In this document: positions 1-7,232 of the stretch, piece by piece
How positions within the stretch are numbered: the first letter of the stretch is position 1
How the letters are laid out: each line of letters opens with the position of its first letter
Assembly (NCBI GenBank): GCA_031278135.1
Contig: JAITKY010000247.1
Span: forward strand, 1-7,475
Length of the DNA stretch: 7,475 nucleotides
Direction of reading: 5' to 3'
Origin: Prevotellaceae bacterium
GTDB lineage: Bacteria > Bacteroidota > Bacteroidia > Bacteroidales > UBA932
Made by a program: the position numbers and the translations under genes
Notes under the pieces: generated by a model
Told to the model about the DNA's origin: nothing
Databases searched by the model: none
Seen by the model: only the letters and a program-made list of their open reading frames with translations

Positions 1-86
1 TTCGGCGTCATCGGCTACCCATAATGCGACAATTTAATTTGCGCGATGTCACTTTATTGACCGTATACTTCAGTCAATACCGGCTA

Positions 87-122
87 CATACGTATATAAT
101 CCCAGTTGCATACGTATATAAT
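87..122. repeat. Pair of 14-bp direct repeats with palindromic core
   Basis: CATACGTATATAAT occurs perfectly at 87-100 and again at 109-122, a period of 22 bp, or about two helical turns. Each copy contains the 8-bp palindrome ATACGTAT (88-95 and 110-117). The shorter CGTATA also occurs at 62-67. The spacing on one DNA face fits a regulator binding site, but it lies about 185 bp upstream of the predicted porin promoter, so it could equally control or terminate something to the left of the window. No regulator is identified. Confidence 0.5.
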
Positions 123-258
123 TAGAAAACATCTCTTGCGCGTTTTTGGTCGAAAATAGCATTGTTTGGATCTCCCATAAAGTTCTTTCATTGTGATCTT
201 TACGTCTTTGCAGGACACACACGGAAAACATAACTGTACTTATTTTTAGGTATTTTTC

Positions 259-279
259 ATTTGTAAAATACTTACAAAT
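259..279. promoter_or_regulatory. Perfect palindrome, candidate operator of the porin operon
   Basis: ATTTGTAA at 259-266 is followed by five bases (267-271) and its exact reverse complement TTACAAAT at 272-279, giving a 21-bp two-fold symmetric site. It ends five bases before the ATTG (284-287) that fits as the -33 element of the downstream promoter, a typical place for a repressor or activator. The half-site does not match the classical Fur or DtxR consensus as I know them, so the binding protein is unknown. Metal control is only inferred from the imelysin-like gene downstream. No T-tract follows, so it is not a terminator. Confidence 0.5.
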
Positions 280-283
280 AGTG

Positions 284-315
284 ATTGCAGGGATTTGGAG
301 CCGGCAGTACTTTTG
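284..315 (+). promoter_or_regulatory. Bacteroidota-type promoter for porin-imelysin operon
   Basis: ATTG at 284-287 and TACTTTTG at 308-315 are separated by 20 bases. This fits the -33 TTTG / -7 TAnnTTTG pattern of the primary sigma factor in Bacteroides relatives (-7 exact, -33 three of four). Transcription would start near 320, leaving a leader of about 14 nt before the ATG at 334. Because the -7 element lies inside the longer reading frame that begins with TTG at 295, it also argues against that upstream start. Confidence 0.65.
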
Positions 316-333
316 TATTTTAAATTTATTAAA

Positions 334-1623
334 ATGAATTATCGTATTTTACTGATAACAACATTATTACTTATTAGCAACATTGCAGTTGCACAGATGG
401 CGAGAGACACTGTTGATACTACAGTCACCCCATACGATTGGAATTTTGGGAAATACAGGTTTGGTGGATACGGTGAGGTCCTGTTTCAACGAATGGACTA
501 CGACGCAAACAGATACACCAACCCGGACGGAGCGCCGAAACGAAATCGAGCCGAAATATCTTTGCCAAGAGCGGTGTTTGCTCTCGATTACAAGTTCAGG
601 AACGACATCGTTTTCGGAACCGAAATCGAATTTGAATACGGCGGCACCGGTTCGACTATGGAAATCGAACACGAAAAAGAAGGTGGCGAATATGAAACCG
701 AAATCGAACAAGGTGGCGAAGTCGTACTCGAACAACTGCATCTGACAAAGCGCTTTGGCAATGCTTTCAACATCCGGATAGGTCACATGATCGTTCCGGT
801 GGGAATAACAAATTCGCATCACGAGCCGACGCAGTATCTCGGAACCGTCCGTCCCGAAGGTGAACTTGCGCTTTTGCCGAGTACATGGCACGAAACGGGT
901 ATTTCGATACTCGGATATTTTGCCCAATTCAAGTATGAAGTAATGCTTGTCAACGGGCTTGACCCTAACGGTTTTTCGTCTGCAAATTGGGTTGGCAGCG
1001 GACGACAAAAGATTTTCGAGAAATCGACAATGACAAGTCCTGCCCTTGCCGGACGAATAGAATATTCTCCTTTGAAAAACCTGAGAATCAGCGCATCGGG
1101 ATACTATAACAAAACAGCCAAAAACTCGTCGAAACCGCAAATAATGACAGGGCTCGACGGCGTTGTGACTATTGCTTCAGCCGATGTTCAGTATCGTAGC
1201 GACAACATAATCGCAAGAGCAAATATCATTTACGGCAGTATTTCGGATGCAAAAGCGATATTCGACGTGAACCGCCGCTATTTTCGTGGAACAGGATATT
1301 CGATAACTCCTTTCGGCGAAGCAGCTTTGACTTATTCGTGCGAAGCGGGATATAATGTGTTTTCGTTTTTTGGCTTCAAAAGCCGACTGTTTCCTTTTGT
1401 CCGCTACGAATATTACAATACCGGCGAAAAAATCGAAACGGGAGCACAGGAACTGCCTCGTTACAAGAGAGATTTGTTTATCGCCGGAATAAATTATTAT
1501 TTTACTCCTGCGGTCGTTCTCAAAGCCGACTACGCGCATCGCCGAATCGCAAAAGGAACGTATAACAGCGAAAATACTATCAGCCTGACTTTAGCATATA
1601 CGGGCTGGTTTTTATCAAAATAA
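334..1623 (+). CDS. Outer-membrane porin, OprO/OprP-like beta-barrel family
   Basis: This is a predicted 429-residue outer-membrane beta-barrel protein that should form a diffusion channel. Residues 1-20 form a signal peptide (MNYR, a hydrophobic stretch, then AVA|Q). The mature part has the alternating, aromatic-rich strands of a porin, with family blocks such as RFGGYGEV (42-49), GHMIVPVG (150-157), the HHEPTQY segment (162-168), RPEGE (173-177) and STWHETGI (183-190). Residues 97-133 are strikingly glutamate-rich (13 Glu) and probably form an acidic loop or pore lining. The frame extends upstream to a TTG at 295, but I chose the ATG at 334 because it begins a clean signal peptide and the -7 promoter element lies inside the longer version. 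The imelysin-like gene follows after 51 bp with no terminator or promoter between, so the two are probably co-transcribed. The substrate is unknown; an iron or metal role is inferred only from that neighbour. Confidence 0.85.
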   Translation: MNYRILLITTLLLISNIAVAQMARDTVDTTVTPYDWNFGKYRFGGYGEVLFQRMDYDANRYTNPDGAPKRNRAEISLPRAVFALDYKFRNDIVFGTEIEFEYGGTGSTMEIEHEKEGGEYETEIEQGGEVVLEQLHLTKRFGNAFNIRIGHMIVPVGITNSHHEPTQYLGTVRPEGELALLPSTWHETGISILGYFAQFKYEVMLVNGLDPNGFSSANWVGSGRQKIFEKSTMTSPALAGRIEYSPLKNLRISASGYYNKTAKNSSKPQIMTGLDGVVTIASADVQYRSDNIIARANIIYGSISDAKAIFDVNRRYFRGTGYSITPFGEAALTYSCEAGYNVFSFFGFKSRLFPFVRYEYYNTGEKIETGAQELPRYKRDLFIAGINYYFTPAVVLKADYAHRRIAKGTYNSENTISLTLAYTGWFLSK

Positions 1624-1674
1624 TATGTTGAAATGAAATTTTAAATTTTATAATAAATATAATAAACTAATGTA

Positions 1675-2886
1675 ATGATGAAAAGATTTAATACTCTTTT
1701 ATTGATTGCTGCAATGGTAATTGGATTTGCAGCGTGCGGTGACAAAGACGCCGACAACAAAACGGCTACCGAAAAACTCGAGGAGTTGTCGATGAACACC
1801 GAATGGATTAACTACGCTACGGCGGCGGCTTCTGAATTGCTCGACGACTGTATCAAGTTGTGGGCGGCGTGGAACGGGTCCAACGACGTTTCTGAGACCG
1901 ACTTGGCCAGAATCGGAGGAAGCAGTTTCTTCTCCCAACCCGGAATTGGCGTGAACGGATATGCTGCGATACTGAAATCTGCCGGAGAAAGTGGTAATAC
2001 TTTTGAAAGCCAGAACGACGCTATTGAAACTATACTGATTGACGGCTTTGCGAATATTTCGAACGAAGTAGGCGCCGCAAAAATCGGCGAACCGAACGGA
2101 TTTGCCAGAGAGGGCGAGACCGAAAGTGCTGTTTACGCCGTAGAATCGTGGTATAGTTGGAACTCTATCACTGACTATTCCGATAATATCATAAGTATCA
2201 AAAACGGATATTGTGGTCGAAGAGGAACAATCAACACTTCTGCCAATGACAATAGCATTTCGGCGTTAGTGAAACGTATCAACGCAAACTTGGACACTGA
2301 AGTAAATGCCGCTATCGACAATGCATACAATTCTATTCAAGGTATGACAGCGCCATTTCGCAATAATCTCACGGGATCAAAAGTAGATGCCGCCATGGAT
2401 GCCTGCGCTGATTTGACTGAGATCATAGAGGGACGATTGCGTGCCGCCGTAATAGACACCACTGCTGCCGAACGCGATTATACGGAAATCTTGAAAGTAT
2501 ATACCGACGAAGTTGTCGTTCCGACATACAAAGATTTGAAAGAAAAAGCATGGACATTATACAATGCTGTGGATGCTTTGCGGCAAGACCCAACAAATCA
2601 GTCGAAGTTAGACGCTGCTTGCAACGCTTGGAGAGCCGCCCGTGTTCCATGGGAACAAAGTGAAGCGATTCTGTTTGGTCCGGCAAGCGATGACATGCTG
2701 GGTTTAGACCCTTCAATGGACAGTTGGCCCCTCTCGCAGGAAGATATTGCAGGGATATTGCAAAATACTAATCTGAAAACTGTTGAGCAATTTATAGGCG
2801 CTATTTCCAGCGAAGACGTCCGTGGATTTCATACGCTTGAACTCTTGCTTTTCAAAGACGGAAAAAACCGTACGGTAAGGGAATAA
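1675..2886 (+). CDS. Imelysin-like (M75 superfamily) lipoprotein, circularly permuted
   Basis: A 403-residue predicted lipoprotein: hydrophobic leader followed by lipobox GFAAC with acylated Cys21. The imelysin GxHxxE signature is G384-F-H386-T-L-E389, preceded by AWRAARVPWEQSEAILFGP (318-336) and a DSWPLS block (349-354). In canonical imelysins these blocks lie in the N-terminal half. Here they end the protein, while the block normally found C-terminal (ESWYSWNSITDYSDN from 157, then IISIKNGYCG to 181) comes first. This matches the circularly permuted topology described for a Bacteroides ovatus imelysin-like protein. Family knowledge links these proteins to iron uptake and argues against real peptidase activity despite the M75 label. 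The short tail after GxHxxE is therefore not evidence of truncation. Adjacent ATG codons at 1675 and 1678 are both possible starts; the leader is very A/T-rich without a Shine-Dalgarno sequence. It is the second gene of the porin operon and is followed by a strong terminator. Confidence 0.88.
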   Translation: MMKRFNTLLLIAAMVIGFAACGDKDADNKTATEKLEELSMNTEWINYATAAASELLDDCIKLWAAWNGSNDVSETDLARIGGSSFFSQPGIGVNGYAAILKSAGESGNTFESQNDAIETILIDGFANISNEVGAAKIGEPNGFAREGETESAVYAVESWYSWNSITDYSDNIISIKNGYCGRRGTINTSANDNSISALVKRINANLDTEVNAAIDNAYNSIQGMTAPFRNNLTGSKVDAAMDACADLTEIIEGRLRAAVIDTTAAERDYTEILKVYTDEVVVPTYKDLKEKAWTLYNAVDALRQDPTNQSKLDAACNAWRAARVPWEQSEAILFGPASDDMLGLDPSMDSWPLSQEDIAGILQNTNLKTVEQFIGAISSEDVRGFHTLELLLFKDGKNRTVRE

Positions 2887-2915
2887 AAAATTTTACAATA
2901 TAGAGATTATTAATG

Positions 2916-2952
2916 AATGTCATGATGATTCTTTCATCGTGACATTTTTTTT
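2916..2952 (+). terminator. Rho-independent terminator of the porin-imelysin operon
   Basis: Left arm 2916-2928 (AATGTCATGATGA) pairs with right arm 2934-2946 (TCATCGTGACATT) as a 13-bp stem with one T-G wobble (2923/2939) and a 5-nt loop. A run of eight T occupies 2945-2952. It begins 30 bp after the imelysin stop codon, closing that operon and separating it from the next gene. Confidence 0.85.
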
Positions 2953-2987
2953 GTCCACGAATTACAATAACATTTTTACACATCTAA

Positions 2988-3018
2988 AATGTTATAGAAC
3001 TATTTTTTGTTACCTTTG
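2988..3018 (+). promoter_or_regulatory. Promoter for the LTA-synthase-like gene
   Basis: TACCTTTG at 3011-3018 is an exact match to the Bacteroidota -7 element TAnnTTTG. The -33 position is poor: AATG at 2988-2991 with a 19-bp spacer shares only half of TTTG. The predicted start near 3023 gives a leader of about 40 nt before the GTG at 3065. Its position just after a terminator supports independent transcription of the downstream gene. Confidence 0.55.
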
Positions 3019-3064
3019 CAATCGAAAAATGATTGTTAATTAATTATTAAGGACATCTAAAGAA

Positions 3065-5032
3065 GTGATTAAAAAAATATTACAGACCGGATACAGACTA
3101 ATAAAAGCAGAGCCTGCCGGAATTCTTCTTTGCAATTATGTATTGATGCTGGCTATTTATTCCCTGTGCCGGATTTTTTTCTTTATAGCAAATAAAAGTT
3201 ATTTCACCGGTATGACTTTCGAGCATTTTGCTGATTTGTTAAAGGGTGGTTTTCAGTTTGATATTTCCGCTTTAGCATATACTTGTGCGCTATATACTTT
3301 TATGCAGATTATCCCGTTCAGGTTCAGACTCAACAAGATTTACCAAAACATAGCAAAATGGATTTTTGTCGTCGTCAACAGCATTGCCGTTCTCGCTAAT
3401 TGTATTGATGTTGTGTATTTTCGCTTCACCAACCGACGCACGACAAATACTGTTTTCTCCGAATTTCAAAACGAAAACAATATACTGAAAATCGCCGTTC
3501 ACTCGGTATTCGAATATTGGCATGTCACTCTGTTTGCCATAGCCCTTATTTTTCTCATATACAAACTGTACTGTTTCCCGACGATTGTTAAAAAACAGAC
3601 GTTTTCGCTCAAATTGGGAATTATTTACTATTCGGCGCATACTCTGCTGATGTGCGGATTCATTGCTGCCACCGTCATCGGGATGCGAGGAGGAGCGACA
3701 GTCGCAATCCGTCCGATAACGCTCAGTAATGCAAACAAATATGTCAATAAAGGCAATGAAACCGCTATTGTGCTCAACACTCCTTTCTGTATCATTCGCA
3801 CTATCGATAAACAAGTTTATGTCAACCCTCATTATTTTGATAATGAAGACAAAATGTCCAAAATTTATTCTCCGATACACTGTCCGAATCCGCAGGAAGA
3901 GTTTCGACCGTTGAATGTTGTGATCTTCATCGTCGAAAGTTTTGGCAAAGAATATTCCGGATTTTTCAACAGCCATTTGGATAACGGAACTTACAAAGGC
4001 TATACTCCGTTTTTGGATTCATTATGCGCCGAAAGTCTTACGTTTACATATTCGTACAGCAACGGACGGAAATCGATAGACGCCATGCCTTCAATACTTT
4101 CGAGTATCCCAATGTTAATAGAACCGTTCATCCTGACGCCTTATTCAACTAATGACATCAGCGGTATTGCCGACGTTTTGAAAACAAAAGGATACTGTTC
4201 GGCATTTTTTCACGGAGCGCCGAACGGATCGATGGGTTTTCAGGCTTATGCCAAAAGCGCCGGCTTCGACGACTATTTCGGACTTAATGAATACGGTAAC
4301 ACAGATTCAGACGGCATGTGGGCTGTGTGGGACGAAGAATTTCTGCAATATTACGCCAAAAAAATGGGAGAATTGCAACAACCGTTTGTAACTTCAGTTT
4401 TTACGGCTACTTCGCATCATCCTTTCCGTATTCCGCAACGCTACGAGGGCAAATTCCCCAAAGGTACGCAACCTATTCACAAGTGTATCGGATATACGGA
4501 TTATGCATTACGTCAATTCTTTAAAACTGTGTCGCAATACGACTGGTACAACAACACACTGTTTGTCCTGACTGCGGATCATACTAACCAAACATCTCAC
4601 GACGAATATTTTACGGACCTAAACAGTTATTCGGTTCCGATTTTGTTCTATCATCCCGGTAGCGACTTAAAGAAACTGGATACTTTGCCCGTGCAACAAA
4701 TTGATATTATGCCAAGTATTCTGGGTTATCTGAATTACGACAAACCATATTTCGCTTATGGACAGGATATTTTCAGTATCGACCAAAAAGATAAATTTGT
4801 GATCAATTACAATAACCGACTATATCAGTTTATACAAAATGACTGTTTTCTGCAATTCGACGGACAAAAAACAAAATCTGTTTACAACTATAAGTCGGAT
4901 ATTTTTCTCCAAAAAAATCTGGCGGGAACAATCGACAACAAACAAAACAAAATGGAAACAACTCTGAAAGCGTTTATCCAACAATATGTTTCCCGAATAA
5001 TTGAAAATAAATTGACTGCCGATGCTTCTTAG
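3065..5032 (+). CDS. LTA synthase/MdoB-family membrane sulfatase-fold transferase
   Basis: A 655-residue inner-membrane protein with about five N-terminal membrane segments (roughly 20-42, 67-87, 98-119, 151-170, 184-206) and an extracytoplasmic alkaline-phosphatase-superfamily domain from about 280. Compared with LtaS, it has the metal-ligand Glu in VESFG (E291), a nucleophile in NGRKSID (S337, where LtaS has Thr), FFHG (H383), GMWAVWDEEF (417-426), SHHPF (H451/H452) and the metal-binding pair in TADH (D505-H506), so it should be catalytically active. The family transfers phosphoglycerol or phosphoethanolamine head groups from phospholipids to glycans or lipids. Bacteroidota are not known to make lipoteichoic acid, so the acceptor is unknown and a symbol such as ltaS would be misleading. 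GTG is the first start codon after the in-frame stop at 3041-3043, and AAGGA (3049-3053) lies 11 nt before it, unusual for this phylum. The gene appears monocistronic and converges on uvrB. Confidence 0.85.
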   Translation: MIKKILQTGYRLIKAEPAGILLCNYVLMLAIYSLCRIFFFIANKSYFTGMTFEHFADLLKGGFQFDISALAYTCALYTFMQIIPFRFRLNKIYQNIAKWIFVVVNSIAVLANCIDVVYFRFTNRRTTNTVFSEFQNENNILKIAVHSVFEYWHVTLFAIALIFLIYKLYCFPTIVKKQTFSLKLGIIYYSAHTLLMCGFIAATVIGMRGGATVAIRPITLSNANKYVNKGNETAIVLNTPFCIIRTIDKQVYVNPHYFDNEDKMSKIYSPIHCPNPQEEFRPLNVVIFIVESFGKEYSGFFNSHLDNGTYKGYTPFLDSLCAESLTFTYSYSNGRKSIDAMPSILSSIPMLIEPFILTPYSTNDISGIADVLKTKGYCSAFFHGAPNGSMGFQAYAKSAGFDDYFGLNEYGNTDSDGMWAVWDEEFLQYYAKKMGELQQPFVTSVFTATSHHPFRIPQRYEGKFPKGTQPIHKCIGYTDYALRQFFKTVSQYDWYNNTLFVLTADHTNQTSHDEYFTDLNSYSVPILFYHPGSDLKKLDTLPVQQIDIMPSILGYLNYDKPYFAYGQDIFSIDQKDKFVINYNNRLYQFIQNDCFLQFDGQKTKSVYNYKSDIFLQKNLAGTIDNKQNKMETTLKAFIQQYVSRIIENKLTADAS

Positions 5033-5042
5033 AAAATAATAT

Positions 5043-5102
5043 CCCCACAAAAGTACAAAGCCCACAAAGAACGAACTTTGTGGGCTTTGTGTCCTTATGG
5101 GG
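5043..5102. terminator. Long hairpin between convergent genes, likely bidirectional terminator
   Basis: The core is a perfect 15-bp stem, ACAAAGCCCACAAAG at 5055-5069 with its reverse complement at 5076-5090, and an AACGAA loop (5070-5075). Further imperfect pairing extends outward: CCCCA at 5043-5047 pairs with TGGGG at 5098-5102. It lies between two converging genes (stops at 5032 and 5166), where a shared terminator is expected. Neither side has a strong T-tract (TGTCCTT on the + strand, TACTTTTG on the minus strand), so it may instead act mainly as an RNA 3'-end stabiliser. Confidence 0.65.
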
Positions 5103-5165
5103 TTACACGAATACGAGGTATCCGTCTCTCTACTCCGCTGTTTATCATTTTGACGTACACTCTTT

Positions 5166-7172
5166 TCAATCTTCTATTTTTAACTTCATCAGTGCGTACA
5201 TTTCGTCGCGATATATTGCAGCTTCGAGGAAGTTTAGTTCCTTAGCCGCGTTCTCCATTCGTTGGCGTGATTCGGCTATAGCATTTTCGAGTCCTTTTTT
5301 TGTCATATATTTCACGATTGGTTCGGCGGCGATATCTATTTTGGGTTCGACGTAAGCATATTTTTCAAGTTTGATATCTTCACCTGTCAACATTCCACGA
5401 CTCGTTTTCTTTATATTTTGGGGAGTTATTCCGTATTCCTGGTTGTATTTGATTTGTTTTTCGCGTCGTCTTTCTGTTTCATCCAGAGTACGTTGCATCG
5501 AATCGGTGACTTTGTCGGCATACATTATTACTCTGCCTTCGAGATTACGGGCTGCCCGTCCTGCTGTTTGCGTCAGCGCTCGTGTAGAGCGCAGGAAGCC
5601 TTCCTTGTCTGCGTCAAGTATCGCAACCAAAGATACTTCCGGAATATCCAAACCTTCGCGCAACAGGTTGACGCCGATGAGAACGTCGAACAAACCATTT
5701 CGCAGTTCGTCCATAATGTCCACACGGTCGAGCGTTTCGACGTCGGAATGGATGTAGCGACAGCGTATTTTCATCTTTTCGAAATACGTATGGAGTTCTT
5801 CTGCCATACGTTTTGTCAGCGTTGTTACCAGAATACGTTCGTCTTTTTTGGCTCTCACGGTGATTTCTTCAATCAGGTCGTCGATTTGATTCTCCGTAGA
5901 ACGTACCTCGATCACGGGATCAAGCACTCCTGTAGGACGGATAACCTGCTCGACGACTATACCTTCCGACCTGTTCAGTTCATATTCGGCAGGCGTTGCA
6001 CTCACAAACAGCAATTGTCCAACGATCGATTCAAACTCCTCAAATTTCAGCGGTCTGTTGTCCATTGCAGCGGGCAAACGGAATCCGTATTCGACCAGAT
6101 TTTGTTTTCGCGAATGGTCGCCGCCATACATTGCCCGTATTTGCGGAATCGTAACATGACTTTCGTCTATAAACGTAAGAAAATCTTTCGGGAAATAATC
6201 TAACAGACAGAATGGACGGCTACCTGCGCTACGTCCATCGAAATAACGCGAATAGTTTTCGATACCCGGACAATAGCCGAGTTCTTTTATCATTTCGATA
6301 TCGTATTCGATTCGCTGCTGAATCCTTCGTGCCTCAAGTCTTTTTCCCTGTGATTCGAAAAAGGCTTTCTGCAGATGCATATCATTCTGAATATCTCTGA
6401 TAGCCTGATGTAAACGTTCTTTGGGCGTCACAAAGATGTTGGCAGGAAATATATTTAACGACTGCGGGACATCGATGATATTTCCCGCAACAGGATTAAA
6501 TACTTCCAGACGTTCGATTTCGTCGCTCCAGAATATTATTCTGTAAGCATAGTCGCCATAAGCAAGATACACATCGACGGTATCGCCTTTTACACGAAAT
6601 GTACTTCGCTTAAATTCAACCTCGTTTCTTGCATACAGTGCATCGACCAACGCAAATAAAAATTTATTACGGCTCACTTTTTGTCCTACAGAAATCCGGA
6701 TAGTGTTTGCATTGAAATCTTCGGGATTACCGATACCATACATGCACGATACGGAAGACACTACAATCACGTCACGGCGTCCCGAAAGCAAAGAAGATGT
6801 GGCGCTTAGCCTCAACCGTTCGATTTCTTCGTTTATATGCAAATCTTTTTCGATGTAAGTATCCGACTGAGGAATATACGCTTCGGGCTGATAATAATCG
6901 TAATAGGACACAAAATATTCGACAGCATTTTTAGGGAAAAATCCCCTAAATTCACTGTACAACTGTGCTGCCAATGTCTTATTATGGCTTAATACCAGTG
7001 TTGCTCGGTTCAATTGCGAAATAACATTCGCCATTGTGAATGTTTTTCCCGAACCTGTTACTCCAAGAAGTGTGGAACACTGCTGGCCCGATTTAAAATT
7101 GCTCACCAGTTGCTTTATCGCTTCTGGCTGATCCCCTGTGGGTTTGTATGTCGATGTAAGTTCAAAATCCAT
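5166..7172 (-). CDS. uvrB: UvrABC excision nuclease subunit B
   Basis: UvrB is the DNA-damage-verifying helicase-like subunit of nucleotide excision repair: UvrA loads it, then it recruits UvrC for incision. At 668 residues it is full length. Visible in order: Walker A GVTGSGKT (37-44); the tyrosine-rich beta-hairpin YYDYYQPEAY (90-99) that inserts between DNA strands; DESH Walker B (336-339); SATP motif III (391-394); the TLTKRMAEEL block (451-460); NLLREGLDIPEVSL (502-515); motif VI QTAGRAARN (535-543); and the C-terminal UVR domain (about 623-658) that contacts UvrC. No key residue is missing. The ATG at 7172 gives the usual start MDFELTS-YKPTGDQP. A weak -7-like element lies only 6 nt upstream, so the mRNA may be nearly leaderless. 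I see no LexA-type site upstream that I can name. The neighbour on its 3' side converges on it, so it is not in an operon with it. Confidence 0.98.
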   Translation of the reverse strand: MDFELTSTYKPTGDQPEAIKQLVSNFKSGQQCSTLLGVTGSGKTFTMANVISQLNRATLVLSHNKTLAAQLYSEFRGFFPKNAVEYFVSYYDYYQPEAYIPQSDTYIEKDLHINEEIERLRLSATSSLLSGRRDVIVVSSVSCMYGIGNPEDFNANTIRISVGQKVSRNKFLFALVDALYARNEVEFKRSTFRVKGDTVDVYLAYGDYAYRIIFWSDEIERLEVFNPVAGNIIDVPQSLNIFPANIFVTPKERLHQAIRDIQNDMHLQKAFFESQGKRLEARRIQQRIEYDIEMIKELGYCPGIENYSRYFDGRSAGSRPFCLLDYFPKDFLTFIDESHVTIPQIRAMYGGDHSRKQNLVEYGFRLPAAMDNRPLKFEEFESIVGQLLFVSATPAEYELNRSEGIVVEQVIRPTGVLDPVIEVRSTENQIDDLIEEITVRAKKDERILVTTLTKRMAEELHTYFEKMKIRCRYIHSDVETLDRVDIMDELRNGLFDVLIGVNLLREGLDIPEVSLVAILDADKEGFLRSTRALTQTAGRAARNLEGRVIMYADKVTDSMQRTLDETERRREKQIKYNQEYGITPQNIKKTSRGMLTGEDIKLEKYAYVEPKIDIAAEPIVKYMTKKGLENAIAESRQRMENAAKELNFLEAAIYRDEMYALMKLKIED

Positions 7173-7177
7173 AATTG

Positions 7178-7185
7178 CAAACTAA
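7178..7185 (-). promoter_or_regulatory. Weak -7-like element immediately upstream of uvrB
   Basis: Read on the minus strand, 7185-7178 is TTAGTTTG, seven of eight positions of TAnnTTTG. No convincing -33 TTTG lies 19-21 bp further upstream. If used, transcription would begin at or within a few bases of the uvrB ATG. In an AT-rich intergenic region such near matches arise by chance, so this is a tentative call. Confidence 0.25.
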
Positions 7186-7232
7186 TTTAAGGGCGTAAAA
7201 TTAATCATATTTCTTTAATCACAAAAAAATGC

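Larger units (their letters stand above)
1..294. other. Non-coding leader region upstream of the porin
   Basis: I find no convincing gene here. The only reading frame with a possible meaning is a + strand tail of seven codons ending at the TAA at 22-24, too short to call as the end of an upstream gene. The region is AT-rich and contains the direct repeats at 87-122 and the palindrome at 259-279; 123-258 shows nothing I can interpret. Confidence 0.6.

Noticed and set aside
1..24. Seven-codon + strand tail (FGVIGYP) ending in TAA at the left edge
   Set aside because: Too short to distinguish from chance. It could be the end of an upstream gene but cannot be supported from this window.
367..1140. 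257-codon open frame on the minus strand, opposite the porin
   Set aside because: It is fully antisense to a well-supported porin, has low-complexity Arg/Cys/Phe-rich content with no recognisable domain, and has no promoter or leader. It is a by-product of the porin codon pattern.
2884..2886. Possible premature truncation of the imelysin-like protein just after its GxHxxE motif
   Set aside because: The missing downstream half is present at the N-terminus, as expected for the circularly permuted branch, and a terminator follows the stop directly. The gene looks intact.
3290..3976. 228-codon minus-strand frame opposite the LTA-synthase-like gene
   Set aside because: Antisense to a gene with clear catalytic motifs; its Arg/Asn/Ile-rich sequence resembles no family I know.
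4820..5355. Two short frames on opposite strands whose translations both begin MGFV-LWGY
   Set aside because: The shared start is caused by the palindrome at 5055-5090, which reads the same on both strands, not by related genes. Each frame overlaps a real gene for most of its length.
5418..6203. 261-codon + strand frame inside the uvrB region
   Set aside because: Entirely antisense to uvrB, which is conserved along its whole length. The Cys/Phe/His-rich translation is typical of a shadow frame.
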